Part shown: in pieces, positions 33,393 to 45,369 of the stretch
Position numbering within the stretch: position 1 is the first letter of the stretch
Layout of the letters: each line of letters starts with the position of its first letter
Source: Pelomyxa schiedti
Taxonomy: Eukaryota > Evosea > Pelobiontida > Pelomyxidae
Direction of reading: 5' to 3'
DNA length: 64,000 bases
Assembly (NCBI GenBank): GCA_020536535.1
Contig: JAHLWZ010000222.1
Coordinates: forward strand, 124,001-188,000
The notes under the pieces: generated by a model
Seen by the model: only the letters and a program-made list of their open reading frames with translations
The model's database searches: none
Told to the model about the DNA's origin: nothing
Translations under genes and position numbers: made by a program

Positions 33393-36300
33393 ATGTCAGC
33401 GGACGAGTACTCCATTTTCTTCGAGGACGACCTTGGGCCCCCCACTGACCCGGACGACGACGCCCCCGGGGACGGCGGCGTGGGCTCGATCTCGGCCAGC
33501 AGCGACGACGACCGCGAGATCCGCGAGTACCTGCAGCACGTGCTGGTGGAGCTGCAGCCCCCCCACGAGGGCGCCCGCAGCCACCACTCGCACTCGTCGT
33601 CCGCCGCGAACGCGCAGCCCCCCAGCCCCACCCCCGCCACGCCCGACCCCAACAACGCCAGCCCCACAGGAGCCAAGACCGCGGCGGCCCGCCCGGCGCA
33701 GGGGGACGGGAGCGGGGGAGCCTCGGGCACGGGCACGGGCACGGGCACGGGGTCGGGAGGGGGAGGGGGACACCACACGCATGCGTATACGTTGAGCATG
33801 AGCTCCCATAATTATGACACGTTCAAGAGGCAGGCGCTGTCATCGGCGGGGTCAGCACCTTTTGTCATATCTTTGATTGGAGGCAAGTCTGAGAATGTTC
33901 TGCTGTAGTTGTTACTGTTACTGTTACTGTTACTGTTACTGTTACTGTTACTGTTACTGTTACTGTTACTGTTACTGTTACTGTTACTGTTATTGGGGGG
34001 ATTTGGGAGGAATGTTTGTTGCTTATTGCTTTTCTGTAGATACACACGCAGGAAAGACTACTTTGGTAAAGCCACTGCTGCTAGATGACTTCAACGTTTT
34101 GGATTTGATGCTTAGTGGTGATCAGTTCTCGCCTGATAAGCATTTCAGTGGGACTTCTGCCAATGTTTGCTTATACCGGTGTGACTCTTAAGACCTTTCT
34201 CCGTGTCTCATTTTACTGCAGGTCTACACCACAACCAGATCCCAGTATTGCGGAATATGTAGAAAAACCAGTTATCTATGGTTTTTTCCCTTCTCTTTTT
34301 GAATATGCTTTTGAATTTCCCCAGTTTTGGATCTTGAAGGGCAAAATGCAGTAGGCGTTCCAACAATGGTATTACTGTGGTCACACTACCGTTTCAAGTT
34401 AACTTGTATTAAGCTTCAGCGTGCCGTTTCTATGTTTCGGGCGGTTGTGCCAAATAAACTTCATGGTGCCCTGAAGTACATGCTTCAGGACGCCGCAGGC
34501 AGGAGGCAGGCTGTAAACAAACTACTTCCTCTTTTTGCGTACTTCGTGAGTGATTTGGTGGTTTACATTGACAACACCACATTTGATAATACCAAGTTCA
34601 TTGAGCGAATCAAGAATTTTGTTTCATGTAATGATATGAGCTTCAATTTCCTTACTTAACATTAAAAATAGGTATTGGTGGTATCGCTGACAAGGTTTGC
34701 ACCTCCTCTGTGTTGCTTTTTTATCATCTTATTGTTTAAAACAATACAGATGCTGGATCCCAGTTTGATTATTATTAGCAATAAATGTGCCATGAAGGGT
34801 CCTTCAACCGGAGTTTGGGACATTGATGAGTGCACAAAGAAATTTTTCCGCTCTCAGGACGGACAGGTAAGCTTGCAATGGTGACCACTCTGAGCTCAAT
34901 TGTTACAGACTGGTTCTGGGTTGTCTGATCTCCACCAATCTGTGCGTTGTGTATGCCTACCAGACTGGTAGTTCACATAATACAATTAAAATGCATTCAC
35001 AATTACAGGAATGCCGGTGATCTTCAATATGTAGATGGGAAGCTCATTTCGAGCCCAATTGGGGCCATAAAATATGCCGAGCAAATTGGTGCTCTTCAGG
35101 TTTCCTCTCACTTATGTTTCTGCATTTGGACTTAATTCTAAAAGAAACTTCTGCACGAAATGCATAATCGTAGATTGCAAGGTTATTATTAATACCACCA
35201 CTGAATCCCACTGAAATCTTTCTTAGAACGGTTTAACATGGGACTACACATCTCTGAGAGGACCTGGCTTGAAGTAAGATGCCAGTGCTCTTTTTCTTTC
35301 CTTTGGCCTGACCTATAAATAGGTCCTGAAACTTGTTGTTGACGACTTCCCCAGTTCTTCCCAAATTCAGAAGCACACTAAGGCACTTACATGGTCTTCC
35401 AAGTTTTATTCTATCGTCGCATCTCCTAGCTCAGAGGAAGTGAAAACTGTGTCAGTTTTACTCACAGACCACTGGGCTTTTACTGACACCTTTCAGAAAC
35501 GCCCTGTTTTCACAGCTTGTTTGTATAATGAACCACCCAATAATTTCTACTGAGGAGTATTACGCTCGATTTCTACAATGCCGAGACACTGCAACAATAT
35601 CTTTAGCAGGTTTCTACCTTATTTGTTCTTTAGTGGAAATAATTCTATCAAAGGCAAAATTGCTCTCCTTGTTAAGCAGCATGGATTGAGTTCCGTACAG
35701 AGCCCGGCTGTAGTTAGCGCCAAAGAGGGACCAACCGTACGAAAAAAATACTTGCCACTTGACCCTTTGTCTTAGTTTTCCTCTACAGCCAGCTCCTTTC
35801 GATCAAGTGCGCTCACAGTGGCTGAAAATGCTGCACGAGCTTATGGAGCATATCGAAGACCAACGACCCTGTTCCTCGTGCTATCATCGCGTTGATTCCA
35901 ATAACACCACTTCTACTATAAGGTAGATCTCTTTGTGTTTCGTCCTTTTTGATATGTGTGTAGGTGCACCCAGACAAAGAAATGGCATCAACACACCCAC
36001 CGCAATCCAACGCCTCTTTTTGGCCCCGAGGCATCACAAACCGTTGTACAGAAGTTCTTTTTGCACCTGGCTTCCTTTCTTGGTTTGGGCTTTCCTGCTG
36101 TGTGGCCCGGGAATTTCGAATCTGCAGAGAAAACTCTACCAGTGGATGAAGAAAACTTCCTTGCACATTTAAGAGCATTCCTGGAGGTATACATAGTATA
36201 GTATATCTACTGGAGCCTTTACTTACTCTTTTCCTAAGATGGACGAAGAGTCTGTAATATGCAGTGTATGTGAACAGGTAACCCCCCAATCCGGCAAAAA

Positions 36301-36636
36301 ACTTTCCACCAACCAACAAACAAGCTTGGTAACTTACTTGCGGACTATCACTGCCTTCCCACCGTCTACCGTATTCGCGAATTTGACAACTCCTCAGATA
36401 GGCAAGAAACAACCGACCCAACCGCAAACCCCACAACATCAACTCAAGCTTCCACCTCCGCAACCACGACCCCACAGACAACAGCACCACCCACCTCAGC
36501 TTCAAGTAGTCCCACTTCAACCATGCACTTGTGCACTATATGCCTTCGCGAGATATCGTCGTCACAAGGGAACAGTGTCTTCTGCCCCACGTGCCAGACC
36601 ATATTCTTCAAAGTAATGCCGCAGTTCAACATGTAA
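33393..36636 (+). CDS. Large GTPase-like protein with C-terminal Cys clusters
   Basis: Exon 1 (33393-33882) encodes an acidic and then Gly/Ser/Pro-rich leader ending in FVISLIG, which continues in exon 2 (from 34040) as GDTHAGKTTL, a P-loop. A DLEGQ motif (Walker B/G3 position, as in GBP/atlastin proteins) follows, then a RAVSMF...SDLVVYIDNTTFD region and an LIIISNKC strand near the G4 position. The C-terminal half contains paired cysteines (PCSSCYHR, ICSVCEQ) and a final CTICLRE...FCPTCQ cluster. At least 12 exons; the first intron is GC-AG and carries a hexanucleotide repeat. Stop TAA 36634-36636. Joins around 35250-35640 are not fully resolved. It is likely a dynamin-superfamily or GBP-like GTPase with zinc-binding modules; the exact class is uncertain. 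Confidence 0.68.
33912..33991 (+). repeat. GTTACT hexanucleotide repeat in an intron
   Basis: About 13 near-perfect tandem copies of a six-base unit lie inside the GC-AG intron 33883-34039 of the GTPase gene. A six-base unit would preserve frame if translated, but the frame is closed here. Confidence 0.92.
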
Positions 36637-36956
36637 AAAAACCTCATCCAACGTCCCAAAGAAAGAAAACAAGGCGAAAACCACAAAGCCAAAAGATTCA
36701 AGATCAAGCAAAATTTCGCCCTGGATTCCGCTAAGTCCAAACAAAACGGGCAAGCCGAAACAACGAGGAACTTTTCCTGCGATCTGCGGCGAAACCTTAC
36801 TTAAAAGACCTTGCTTTTTTTTGTTTGTCCACAAACAAACAGGACGTAATAAACAACAAACACTCACTGGCACAATCCCGTGAATCACAGCAACACACCA
36901 ACACAACAACAACAGCAACACAACAGCACAACACCCCCAACAAAACAAAATAGAAA
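36637..36956. other. Tandem intergenic region
   Basis: 320 bp between the GTPase stop and the next ATG. The 3' half is rich in CAACA repeats (36890-36955), forming a likely 5' leader. No gene seen. Confidence 0.4.
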
Positions 36957-38634
36957 TGGCGGCGGCAACAACAGCCACTGCTGCAGCAGCAAATTATGCC
37001 CCAAGCACAGCAGCACCCGACGAGTACCGGGTGGAGGAGTTGCGCGAGGTGCCGGGGAGGCCCCCCACCAAGTTGGTGCACGCGGCGCACTACCACTCTG
37101 TGTGCGACACGGCGACCGGGGAGGTGCACCGGTGGGGCGACAGCCCCCAGGACGAGCCGACGAGGTGCCCTGCCCCAGGTTGTTTTGGCTGCCATTCGAT
37201 TTGTCCCGTTGTGTGGTTCCGTGGTTTTGTAATTGTGGGACCGGGGAGGGTGTGGCTGTTGCTACTGTATCGCTTCTCGTTCTTGTGCCGTTATTTTTTT
37301 TTTGTTTGTTTGTTTGTTTGTTTGTAGGGGGTTAAAGAGTCCTTTTTAATCCACAAATTCAGAGTATGTGGAGATAGAAATATCGACCATTTGTCACGGG
37401 ATAGAGGGCATTTTATGTGACATTTGTTACAAATCATATTCTGATGTGGGTTCTGTAATGACATATGAGACCTTTGTTTCTGTCTTCAATAAGCTACCGC
37501 GAGTGCGTTATGATCAGCATATTACTGCCCATTCGTATGCCTAACAACACGGGCAGACGGTCTCTCAGATACTATTTACATGTGGAGATATTGACGCAAA
37601 CCCGGATCTTCCTAAGATGTTGCATTATTGCAGGTTCTCCCTTCCAGCACCTTTCTCCCATCTCATTCTTATCAGAAATAATCCATACAACTATGTGGTG
37701 CCAAATGTTACTCTTGCCGGTACGCGTTTAAATCCAACTATAGCAGAAAAGGTATTCTCCTCATCCCCGTTTCTGATCTGAGTCGCTTTTCAAGATCAGA
37801 AAGGAATGTGGAGCTATTTCTGTGTCTCGGTTTCCTAACAATAAGTGCGGGAAAAATTAAATCAATATTTCTCATCTTATCCAGGGAGCACTGTTACAAC
37901 TCTATTCAGACTCTTTGTGCTGGACCTGAATTCAAACAACTCTACATTAATATCGTGTTTGCACATGAAGCCACACCCCTAATCCTGGAAACTATAAATG
38001 ATGCTTCTGAAGACAGTAGACTGAAAGGAAAAATTGTAGCCGTACTTCTAATGCTTTGGAAACCAGGTACCCCTTCTTAGTAAGGTTATTTGTGCCAAAT
38101 CTCCAACTAGGGCCCCGCCCGACTCCATACACCAGACCCACCCAAGAGGACTACGAGGCCATTATTGAACTCGCCATTCAAAAAGAAGTAGTAGTTGGAT
38201 ATGACACAGACGCCGGACGCAGCATTTTCACAGCGGTCTCGGACATACCACAAATCGTGTAAGAAAGGGCTGAAATGGAGAAGTTTTGAAACCAACCTCC
38301 CATTAGAGATAGTGGCGATATTGAAGATATATCGAGACAGCTTGAAGGCTGCAAAAGCATGTCACGCAATGTACAAGCTTGCGCATATCCCAAAAAATAT
38401 AACCCACAAAAAAAAAAGATGTACATCAATGTACATGGCGATGTAATGCCTTGCCCGTTCCTAGAGCGGAAGGCACCTTGGAGCGAATCAAAGTATAACA
38501 TTCTCACATGCAATGACTTTCTCCGGGAAATATGGAACTCTGAGGATGCCCTCGATTTCCACTCATTCATTATCAACTCAAGTTCAGTAGAACCTCATCG
38601 CAAATGCAAATATGCAACCACATTCTGGTCGTAG
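36957..38634 (+). CDS. Radical SAM / SPASM-like enzyme
   Basis: Start ATG 36957 (MAAATTATAAAANYAP). Later exons give EISTICHGIEGILCDICYK, where Cys spacing is C-x7-C-x2-C at the position of a radical SAM cluster. Next come FTCGDIDANPDLPKMLHYC (like the motif binding the SAM amino group), YNYVVPNVTLAGTRL and SVSRFPNN strands, and LYINIVFAHEA. The C-terminal part has a SPASM-type sequence (INVHGDVMPCPF, ILTCNDFLREIWNSE, CKYAT). About seven exons; stop TAG 38632-38634. If correct, it reductively cleaves SAM with a 4Fe-4S cluster and carries one or more auxiliary clusters; the substrate is unknown. The unusual Cys spacing and the distant similarity leave room for another Cys-rich fold. Confidence 0.6.
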
Positions 38635-38957
38635 TAACCCATAATGCCCACTAGTCTCTATCACAAACGCACACATTGCATACTCTGCACCACCCCCAAA
38701 TAAATGTGCTATTAGAATTGAAAAAAATAAAAGGACTTGAAGTCCTATCCCAAAGTCATCTTTCGAAAACCACTCTTCGTGAAACAAAATGCCGTAGAGA
38801 AAAAATGTACCACTCCTCTATTGTGTGATTGCCAAGAGAAAATCGTAGTTGCTAGTCAAAAAAGGAAACCAAGGCTCTCTCAGCCTTTGCTTTTTTTTTC
38901 CCAATAATGTGGGATGCTATGCACAATGAATACAAGGTTCCATGGGGCCCATTGAAT
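38635..38957. other. Convergent 3' intergenic region
   Basis: 323 bp between the radical SAM-like gene and the kinase. It contains an AATAAA at 38699-38704 on the plus strand, a plausible polyadenylation signal. No gene seen. Confidence 0.4.
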
Positions 38958-41900
38958 CTACGAAGAGGATCGAGATGAGGAAGCAGGATACTTGTAAAAT
39001 TGGTGACTATCATCAGCTTCCGGTTCTGCAGGAAGATGGAGAAGATACCCTCCCGCACAGAGTGTTTGTATCAGCTCCGGGATGGAATGTGCTTCGGCTC
39101 CTGTGAGACGGTGCTTGTAGGAGGTCTTCAGTACACCGGCAGATACAGTGTGCTTAGTCTTAATGCTTTTTTTGCAGGTTAGTTGTATAGGGGGATGAAA
39201 GGCAAGAGTTTATACCTTTCGTAAGTGACTTTGGAATTCCTGAGAAGACACAACTCAAATACTTCCTTGTCAGACTTGGGATGTATGCGGACAATGAAGG
39301 AACCGTAATCCAATTTGTGCAGCAACACTGGGCAGTCCTCATCTTTTGCAGAAGGGACGAACCACCTGATGAACGGTCAACAAGGAACAATGGGAAGAGA
39401 AAAAAACGAATGTAAAATTGGTGCTTGGATTGCTTACTCTTTTTCACAAAGGTCCACCAAATGAGGCAGATCAATGGGGCATACTTCTTCTAGGATGTTC
39501 TCATCAAAGAACGGCCCAAACCACCTTGCCAGTTGGCCAAACCTTTTGGCCGTAACTGTGTCAGTTCCATTTTCTGTGTTAGGGTGGTTACCAAATAAAT
39601 GATTGGAGAGTGTTGGGAGATCCTACCCGTGACCAGACGCTGCACTGGCCTAATGTCTGAGATCAACTCTGACATACTGTACATGAAACTAGCCCAGTCT
39701 ACCTGCACTTTGTTCACTCCAAATTTCTCCTTCCAGAAACTTCTAGCACCATGATCTGGAATGTGGATAGCCAGTTTCATTGATTCCAAACGGTCGATCA
39801 CTTCCTCAATACCAGGTCGCTAGGAGGAGAAAATATCATGTTAAGTACAAAGATGGTGAGAAGGCTACCTCCTTTGCTTCCTGATGCCACATTTTTTGAA
39901 TTAACCTCTCCTATGAGGAATATAAGAACGAGAGGAAGGAGGTATTACAAGAGTGAGAAGGATTTCAAACCAGTTTTTCTTTCAATCGTAGGGGAACAGG
40001 TTGCCGTGCAGGAATATTAGCTGGAAACACTGGGCGCTCTGCCCTGCCGTGAACTGCATTCTCCACAGATTCCGCACTCTGGTACATTGGAAATGCTTCA
40101 CATTGCATGAAGAGCTCAAAGAAAGTCATACTTAAAGCATAGCTTAGAGAAAAGTTAGTCATGTAATTGGCCCCTTTTTCCCTTACATATCAGCTGCTTT
40201 CGACGAAGGTTCCGGGTTGTCGCCAAATAGTTCAGGAGCCATGAAGAGTGCTACCCAGGAGTCAGAAATCATTGAAGGAAGGGAAAAGTGTGCGTGTTCC
40301 GTCACCATCACCAGATTCCATTGAATCTCCCCCTTCTGGTGGCAAAAATGAGGCAAATCCGAAGTCACATAACTAGGTGCTTTTAGAAGAGGACAGTCAT
40401 TTAAATGGTCTTGAAAATCACCCGTATATGAAAATGCACATCAAGCAAAAAATTTGATGTTTTAATGTCTCTTACAGGTAGGTGTTAGTGTTTTTCTGTA
40501 TTGTGGGAAATAGGACCTAACCTGTGGAGAATACGCATTTCATGTAGCACGGCTAGGGCACGGGACTATACTCAGTGTGAGTTGAGAGGGAAGGAAAGGA
40601 ACAACACCAAGATAACGTTTTGGAACGCCAAATCACATACCGCTTGAAGAGCAATGTCAAACATTGATTCGATTTCAATGCCCCCATCCACAAAGGGATG
40701 AAGGGCAGAGGACACCTTCTCTGGGTGGAAGATGGCCGTTTCCAATGAGCACTCCATCACCGGCATTAGAAAGAATACTTCGTTGGTGGTTTCACGGATA
40801 CCTGCAGAGAAGAAAAAGTGGAGCAATGATCGTCAAAAAAATTAAAAAGCCAATTCAAATTACCAATCAGCGGGATTATGTTCTCGTGTACAGCGCTCCT
40901 AAGTAGGATAGTTAATAAAACAACTAGAAGCTAAAAAGTTTCAATGTACCTGTGGACCCATGCCTCATACTTCAGATCTGAAATATAACAGCGGTTACGG
41001 TGGTGGTTGTGTTCGTGTCTGTGATGGTGGTGGTGAAGCTTTACAACCTTCACTGCGAAAGAGTTCCGTGCGAAGGTCGCTGAAGACGAAGTGAGTTAAG
41101 GAGGTTTGAAAAAAGAATAAGAAGCAACACGGAACTTACCTTTGTAAACTTCGCCATAGGCACCCTCTCCAATTTGTTCTTCGAGATGGAGAGCGTCATT
41201 GCTCTCGGAAATATCCCACATAGTGGGAGGCCACTCCTCCCTGCTCCCCCTACGGTCCCTCTTGTTCCTGTGTTTCTTGCTTCTCCTCCTCCCTCTGTGC
41301 CTCCTGGTCCTGTGTATTGAGGGGCTCTTGTTACTGGAAGAGTTGCTCGAGCGGCTCCGGGAGTGGACCAGTCCTGTAAGTGTTGTAGAATCTGTTGGCG
41401 CTGTTGTTGATGTGGTGTTGGAGGGTTCCTCGGGGGGGTCCTGCTTGATTTGAGCCCTTGGCCCCTGCCATGTACGCTGCTGGCCCTCTAGCATTTGTTG
41501 CTGTAACTGCTGGTTCTGCTGGTCCAGCATTGGAGGAGGTGGAAGTTGTTGGGTCAACATTGGAGGTGGAATTCGCACGAGTACCTCGGCCGTTGGTGCT
41601 ACTCGTGGTTTCTTTTCTGACCTTGTGTCAGAATAATGTGCTTCATCGCGAGGAGGTGGTGGCCTGACATTTCCGGCGTGCCCATCAGCCTCCTCAAAAC
41701 TCCTCTCTGTCAAGCGGTTTTTAGGCAATCTTGACGAACTGTTACTATTAGGTTTTGTTGTGCAACCCCTATTTGATGTGCCTGTCGATGCCTTTGGGGG
41801 GCTGTAAGATGGAATTGTGTGGGATGTAATTGATCGATGCGGCTGATTAAGTGGAAGTGGGCCAATGAGAGGTTCTGCAGCCAGTGGAAGTGGGCCAATG

Positions 41901-42137
41901 AAATTCGGTGGTAGTGAAGGTGGTTGACCGGGTAACGGCGCGTGAGGCCACTGTTTCGATACCCACACTATCTGCCGTCCTTCCCAGAAATACGGCGACC
42001 GGAGGGCAGCGTCTCTCTCGCTCTGTGATACAAATTTCACCCGGTAGAGCCCCGGGGTCGATACAACAATTTTCCTCACTCTGAGTGAGAGTGGATTGAG
42101 AACAACACCGAGGAGGGTGAAAACCGCCGCACATCAT
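38958..42137 (-). CDS. SHK-like protein kinase with C-terminal SH2 domain
   Basis: Start ATG 42137 (MMCGGFHPPR) joins after a 28-nt intron to VRKIVVSTPGLYRVKF. A Pro/Gln/Ser-rich and Arg/Lys-rich region (RRHRGRRRSKKHRNKRDRR) precedes the kinase domain: G-loop IGEGAYGEVYKG, VK-type lysine strand (FAVKVV), HENIIPL, catalytic loop LHRDIKTSNFLLD, LCDFGFAS, and ALFMAPELFG. After the C-lobe, an SH2 domain begins WFGPFFDE and contains YGSFIVR (FLVR arginine present). The gene ends in an SSSRSSS tail at TAG 38958-38960. Kinase followed by SH2 is the architecture of the Dictyostelium Shk proteins. All catalytic residues are visible, so it should be active; phosphotyrosine binding is expected. Confidence 0.85.
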
Positions 42138-42919
42138 TTAATTGAATGAATTCTATTTAGTGGGCGATGCTGCGCACAAAAGAGCGAACAAAAAACCGCC
42201 GCATACCCGTCTCCTATACACTTTGCCTTGCTGTTATCTTTGGGTGTTGTTACGGGTAGTGGCGTAAGCGTGAAGAGGGATAGCTCCATGAACAACGCAA
42301 ACGATCTTGCCCGGTGTGGTTCGTCACTTCGGTCCTTTTTTTTTCTTTTTATCTTTTTCGTCTTTTGTTTGTTTTCCGAATTCATTTGGCACACCGACCG
42401 GGGATTCACTGTTGTCTCTCTTCCTTTTGGTAAGGCTTCACCCGTTTGTACTCTGTTGGCTTGCAATACTCCAATCATTCGCATTTTGCCCATATCTCAG
42501 TGCAAAATATAACAAATTACTCGTAACGAATGTTGGTGTTCCAGTTCTCTACACACACTGCACTTCAGCACGTGAATCACGTAACAAAAAAGAGTGAAGA
42601 AAAATAAAAAGCTTTTATTGTTTCCCTTTTCTTCGGCGTTTTTCGGGCCCACCAAAGGTAAAAAATGGATATGTTCACCACTTTGCCTTTGGTACCCCCC
42701 AGGAATCTCACCTAAATTGTGGCGTTGTTAGAGCACAAGTGGGAATGGGGTTACTTGAGGGAACCTAAAAACGAGAGAGTGCGGTGTGCGATGTACGCTT
42801 GAAAACGAAAGCGAAAAAAACTTACCAAAAAACCAACACTGGATAAGCATCAACTAGTTGGTGTTGTTAATTATGTGCAGGGTAACAAGTAGCAAGTACG
42901 CAGCTACGTAGATGGATTT
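42138..42919. other. Sparse region upstream of the kinase gene
   Basis: About 780 bp. A minus-strand frame beginning MELSLFTLTPLPV at 42289 could be an upstream exon of the kinase but no consistent splice to it was found. T-rich tracts at 42333-42372 and 42598-42640. No repeat or RNA recognised. Confidence 0.35.
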
Positions 42920-43655
42920 TTAATTTGTGAACTTTGGCGAATTCCGTTCGAACGGCACTTCAAGAATATGACGAGTTGCAACTGCAACAGAATAGATCTC
43001 GACAACGATACAGATGCGATCTAAGGTGCAGATCACCACGAGTTCATGATACATGCTGATGCACTGTAGGCCTGTGTGCGTCGCAACACATTCCGCCAAA
43101 GGCTGGGACTTGTCCCAGTCCAATCCAAATGCTCACAGTCCCCTCTTACGGTAAAGTATTAGCAATCAACACCCGGGTGCGATGGGGGTGTGGCAGCAGT
43201 TGCCGGATGGTGGTTTTATCGGGGACAGTGTCGTTGGTAGATGAGGGCACACAGTAGCCCGACTACGCGATCTTGAATGTGGGTGTGTGAAATGCTGGGG
43301 CAGTTGCAGCAATTGGCCAGCCAGTTGGCAGGCCAACGATTCCCACTATGCACAATGACTGGAGGCAGCATTTACAATGAACAAGAAGTGTGAGGCCACG
43401 TGACAATGTGTGGCCGAGGAGTCGGTTTTGATTCGGATCTTGGGTGACTCTTGCTTGCTTGCTTGCTTGACAACGAGAAGGAGCCAAGGGAAGAGCCAGC
43501 AGTCGTGATTGTGGGAGCGAGGCACATTTTGCTGCTTTTTTTTCCCCCTGATTTGTTTCACAGGTAGATGATGTGGGGTTTTTCCCCATTGGTCTTGACA
43601 TGTCAGGCAAAAAGATACTGTTGTTCAAAAGCTTTTGTTCTTCTTCAGATGTCAT
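42920..43655 (-). CDS. Uncertain short gene or gene fragment
   Basis: Two protein-like stretches on the minus strand: one starting at ATG 43655 (MTSEEEQKLLNNSIFL) and one ending at 42920 (GLDWDKSQPLAECVATH, then HELVVICTLDRICIVVEIY, then ATRHILEVPFERNSPKF). The latter resembles beta-propeller-like strands. The connecting frames (TVPDKTTIRQLLPHPHRTR) are broken and no full splice chain was found. It may be a small gene with short introns or a decaying paralogue. A CTTG tetranucleotide run occurs at 43452-43468. Confidence 0.3.
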
Positions 43656-44262
43656 ACACGGTTGTTGACAAAAAAAAAGGTGGGGTGCTTTTCCTTCATT
43701 TTATTCCCAATAACATAACATGCAAGTGGTGAGTGCTTTGATTTGCGTTGCTCTTTTGGGATCTCACGTGAGCCTCTCGTTTCCGTGCTTTTGCCGTTGC
43801 GTATCGTTGTTGTGTTGATGATCTTTTAGGATTTCTCAGAGATAGATGTGTTCTCTCCACTCCTGGGTTTTTCCGTAGACTTGTTTCCGGTCTCAAGTGC
43901 AACAAGGTCCCAGAGTTTGTTTGCCTCTCCTCGCTCTTGATGTAGAGTTCTTTTCCGTAAAAACTCTTTTCATTCAATCAATGAATCAAGGGGATAATGA
44001 AGGGGATAGACAGTGTAGTTATTCAAGACAACAAGGGCTCTTCGGCACTTTCAACCAGAAACAGAATAATGTGTTGGTGATGGTGATGTGGGGTGGCGTG
44101 CTGGTCCATCTAGGAGTGATGCATCCTTACCTATGTGACTCATTCAAGAAGACTATGTGCCTACTTCTGGTTACTATTTTTCCTTTCGAATAACCCCAAA
44201 GTTAGTGAATTGCAGATTATTTGGACCCCCTTTGACTTGAATCAATGTGCCATTTGTTTATG
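43656..44262. other. Intergenic, nothing firm
   Basis: About 600 bp. A minus-strand open frame of 93 codons (43696-43977) is Lys/Arg/Ser-rich and a plus-strand frame overlaps it; neither has recognisable features. Confidence 0.35.
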
Positions 44263-45360
44263 AGTGCCACCAAAACCATGCCACAGCCCCCAGGTACCCA
44301 TTACTGTTGTCCTGAAGTCTCTTCCAGGCAGGAAGGTAAAAAACACTCGGGAACCTCCGATACGGCTTACGTAGCGAGTGTATGGTGAGGTTCTGGTCAT
44401 TGATTGAATTTCTGCCTTAGCAGATGGAATTCGAGTTGATACTGCTGAACATGTAAAGCTCCATATGGAGATTAATCCGCATAAAGAAGTAGGTTGACAA
44501 ATCTTTTTGGACAGACCATCTTTATGCAGCAAATGTTTTTCAGTTTGGGGAGGTCTCACGATACAGAATTTGTGGCCAGCTTTCAAACTCCTTTAGATAA
44601 TCCAATATCGATACCCTGAGAGTATGTAGTGTTTGCATTACCCAAAGAAGATCTAATCTCTTTCCCCAAAGAACGTGTTTTGTTCAGGCTCATCTATAAC
44701 GGAAGTGCTAATTGATGCACGAACCATTCAATTGAAATATACAGATTGTAAAGTTGGTCGGCATCGGGACTCACTTATGATGAAAAAGAGTGCCAGATGA
44801 TGAAGTCAAATTCTTCAACTGAGCGGACGTATTATATTTGGCGGCTTCCGAAGCTGTGAAAAAGGCTAAACGGTAATAAATACCCCTCACTTCTCAAATA
44901 CCAAGGATTTTACAATATATATTTTCATTGAGAAGCTTTTGTAGGAGGCCTCTGTCGATGCAACGGCTTACGCAGTGCACGCCCTCAGTAAATTAGGATC
45001 CGGAGTTCATTTTGAAAGTTACAATTCCGCATGCGAACGAACATCAAATTATGTGGTTTCCTTGGCTGGCAACATCAGACATGTAAGTTCAACAACATTC
45101 TAGTTAGTGATCGCCATTCCTTGGCAAATACTGCACTACGGCTCTGTGAAAGGTCCTGTGCATAAAAGAGTTCCGTTTATTGAGCCATCGACAAATAAGT
45201 TGACTGTTAAGACAAAAAAAATATTTCTTTTATTGCTGTTGGGTGAGTTTTGTGTTGGTGATGAGCGACGCGAGGCCCAGGTACGTGTGTTCTGCCAACC
45301 CAAGCTCGTTTTTTTTTTTCGCACAGAAGCCAACTTGGCCAAAGACGAAAGAAAGAGCAG
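44263..45360 (+). CDS. Unknown multi-exon protein
   Basis: Start ATG 44263 (MSATKTMPQPPGTHYCC). Exons join in frame: to DTAYVA, then DGIRVDTAEHVKLHMEINP after an intron near 44379-44423, then a 26-nt intron (44489-44514), MQQMFFSLGRSHDTEF, YVVFALPKEDLISFPKERV, CKVGRHRDSLMMKK, DVLYLAASEAVKK and ASVDATAYAVHALSKLGSG. One join near 44871 appears to use a GC donor (AAG|GCTAAA). The 3' end is uncertain: a frame with VIAIPWQILHYGS continues past 45110, and the stop could lie anywhere between about 45170 and 45360. No family recognised. Confidence 0.5.
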
Positions 45361-45369
45361 AAAAATTCG

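Noticed and set aside
33098-33799. Minus-strand 233-codon frame
   Set aside because: Antisense of the GC-rich first exon of the GTPase gene, where stops are rare by composition.
33912-33991. CRISPR-like array or minisatellite gene
   Set aside because: A perfect six-base microsatellite without spacers, inside an intron.
43441-43470. CTTG tandem run as a regulatory element
   Set aside because: Only four copies in a region without a confident gene.
44530-44620. In-frame TGA codons in the 44.3-45.3 kb gene as possible selenocysteine
   Set aside because: Each TGA is removed by a plausible GT-AG intron that restores a protein-like frame; no SECIS-like structure was seen.
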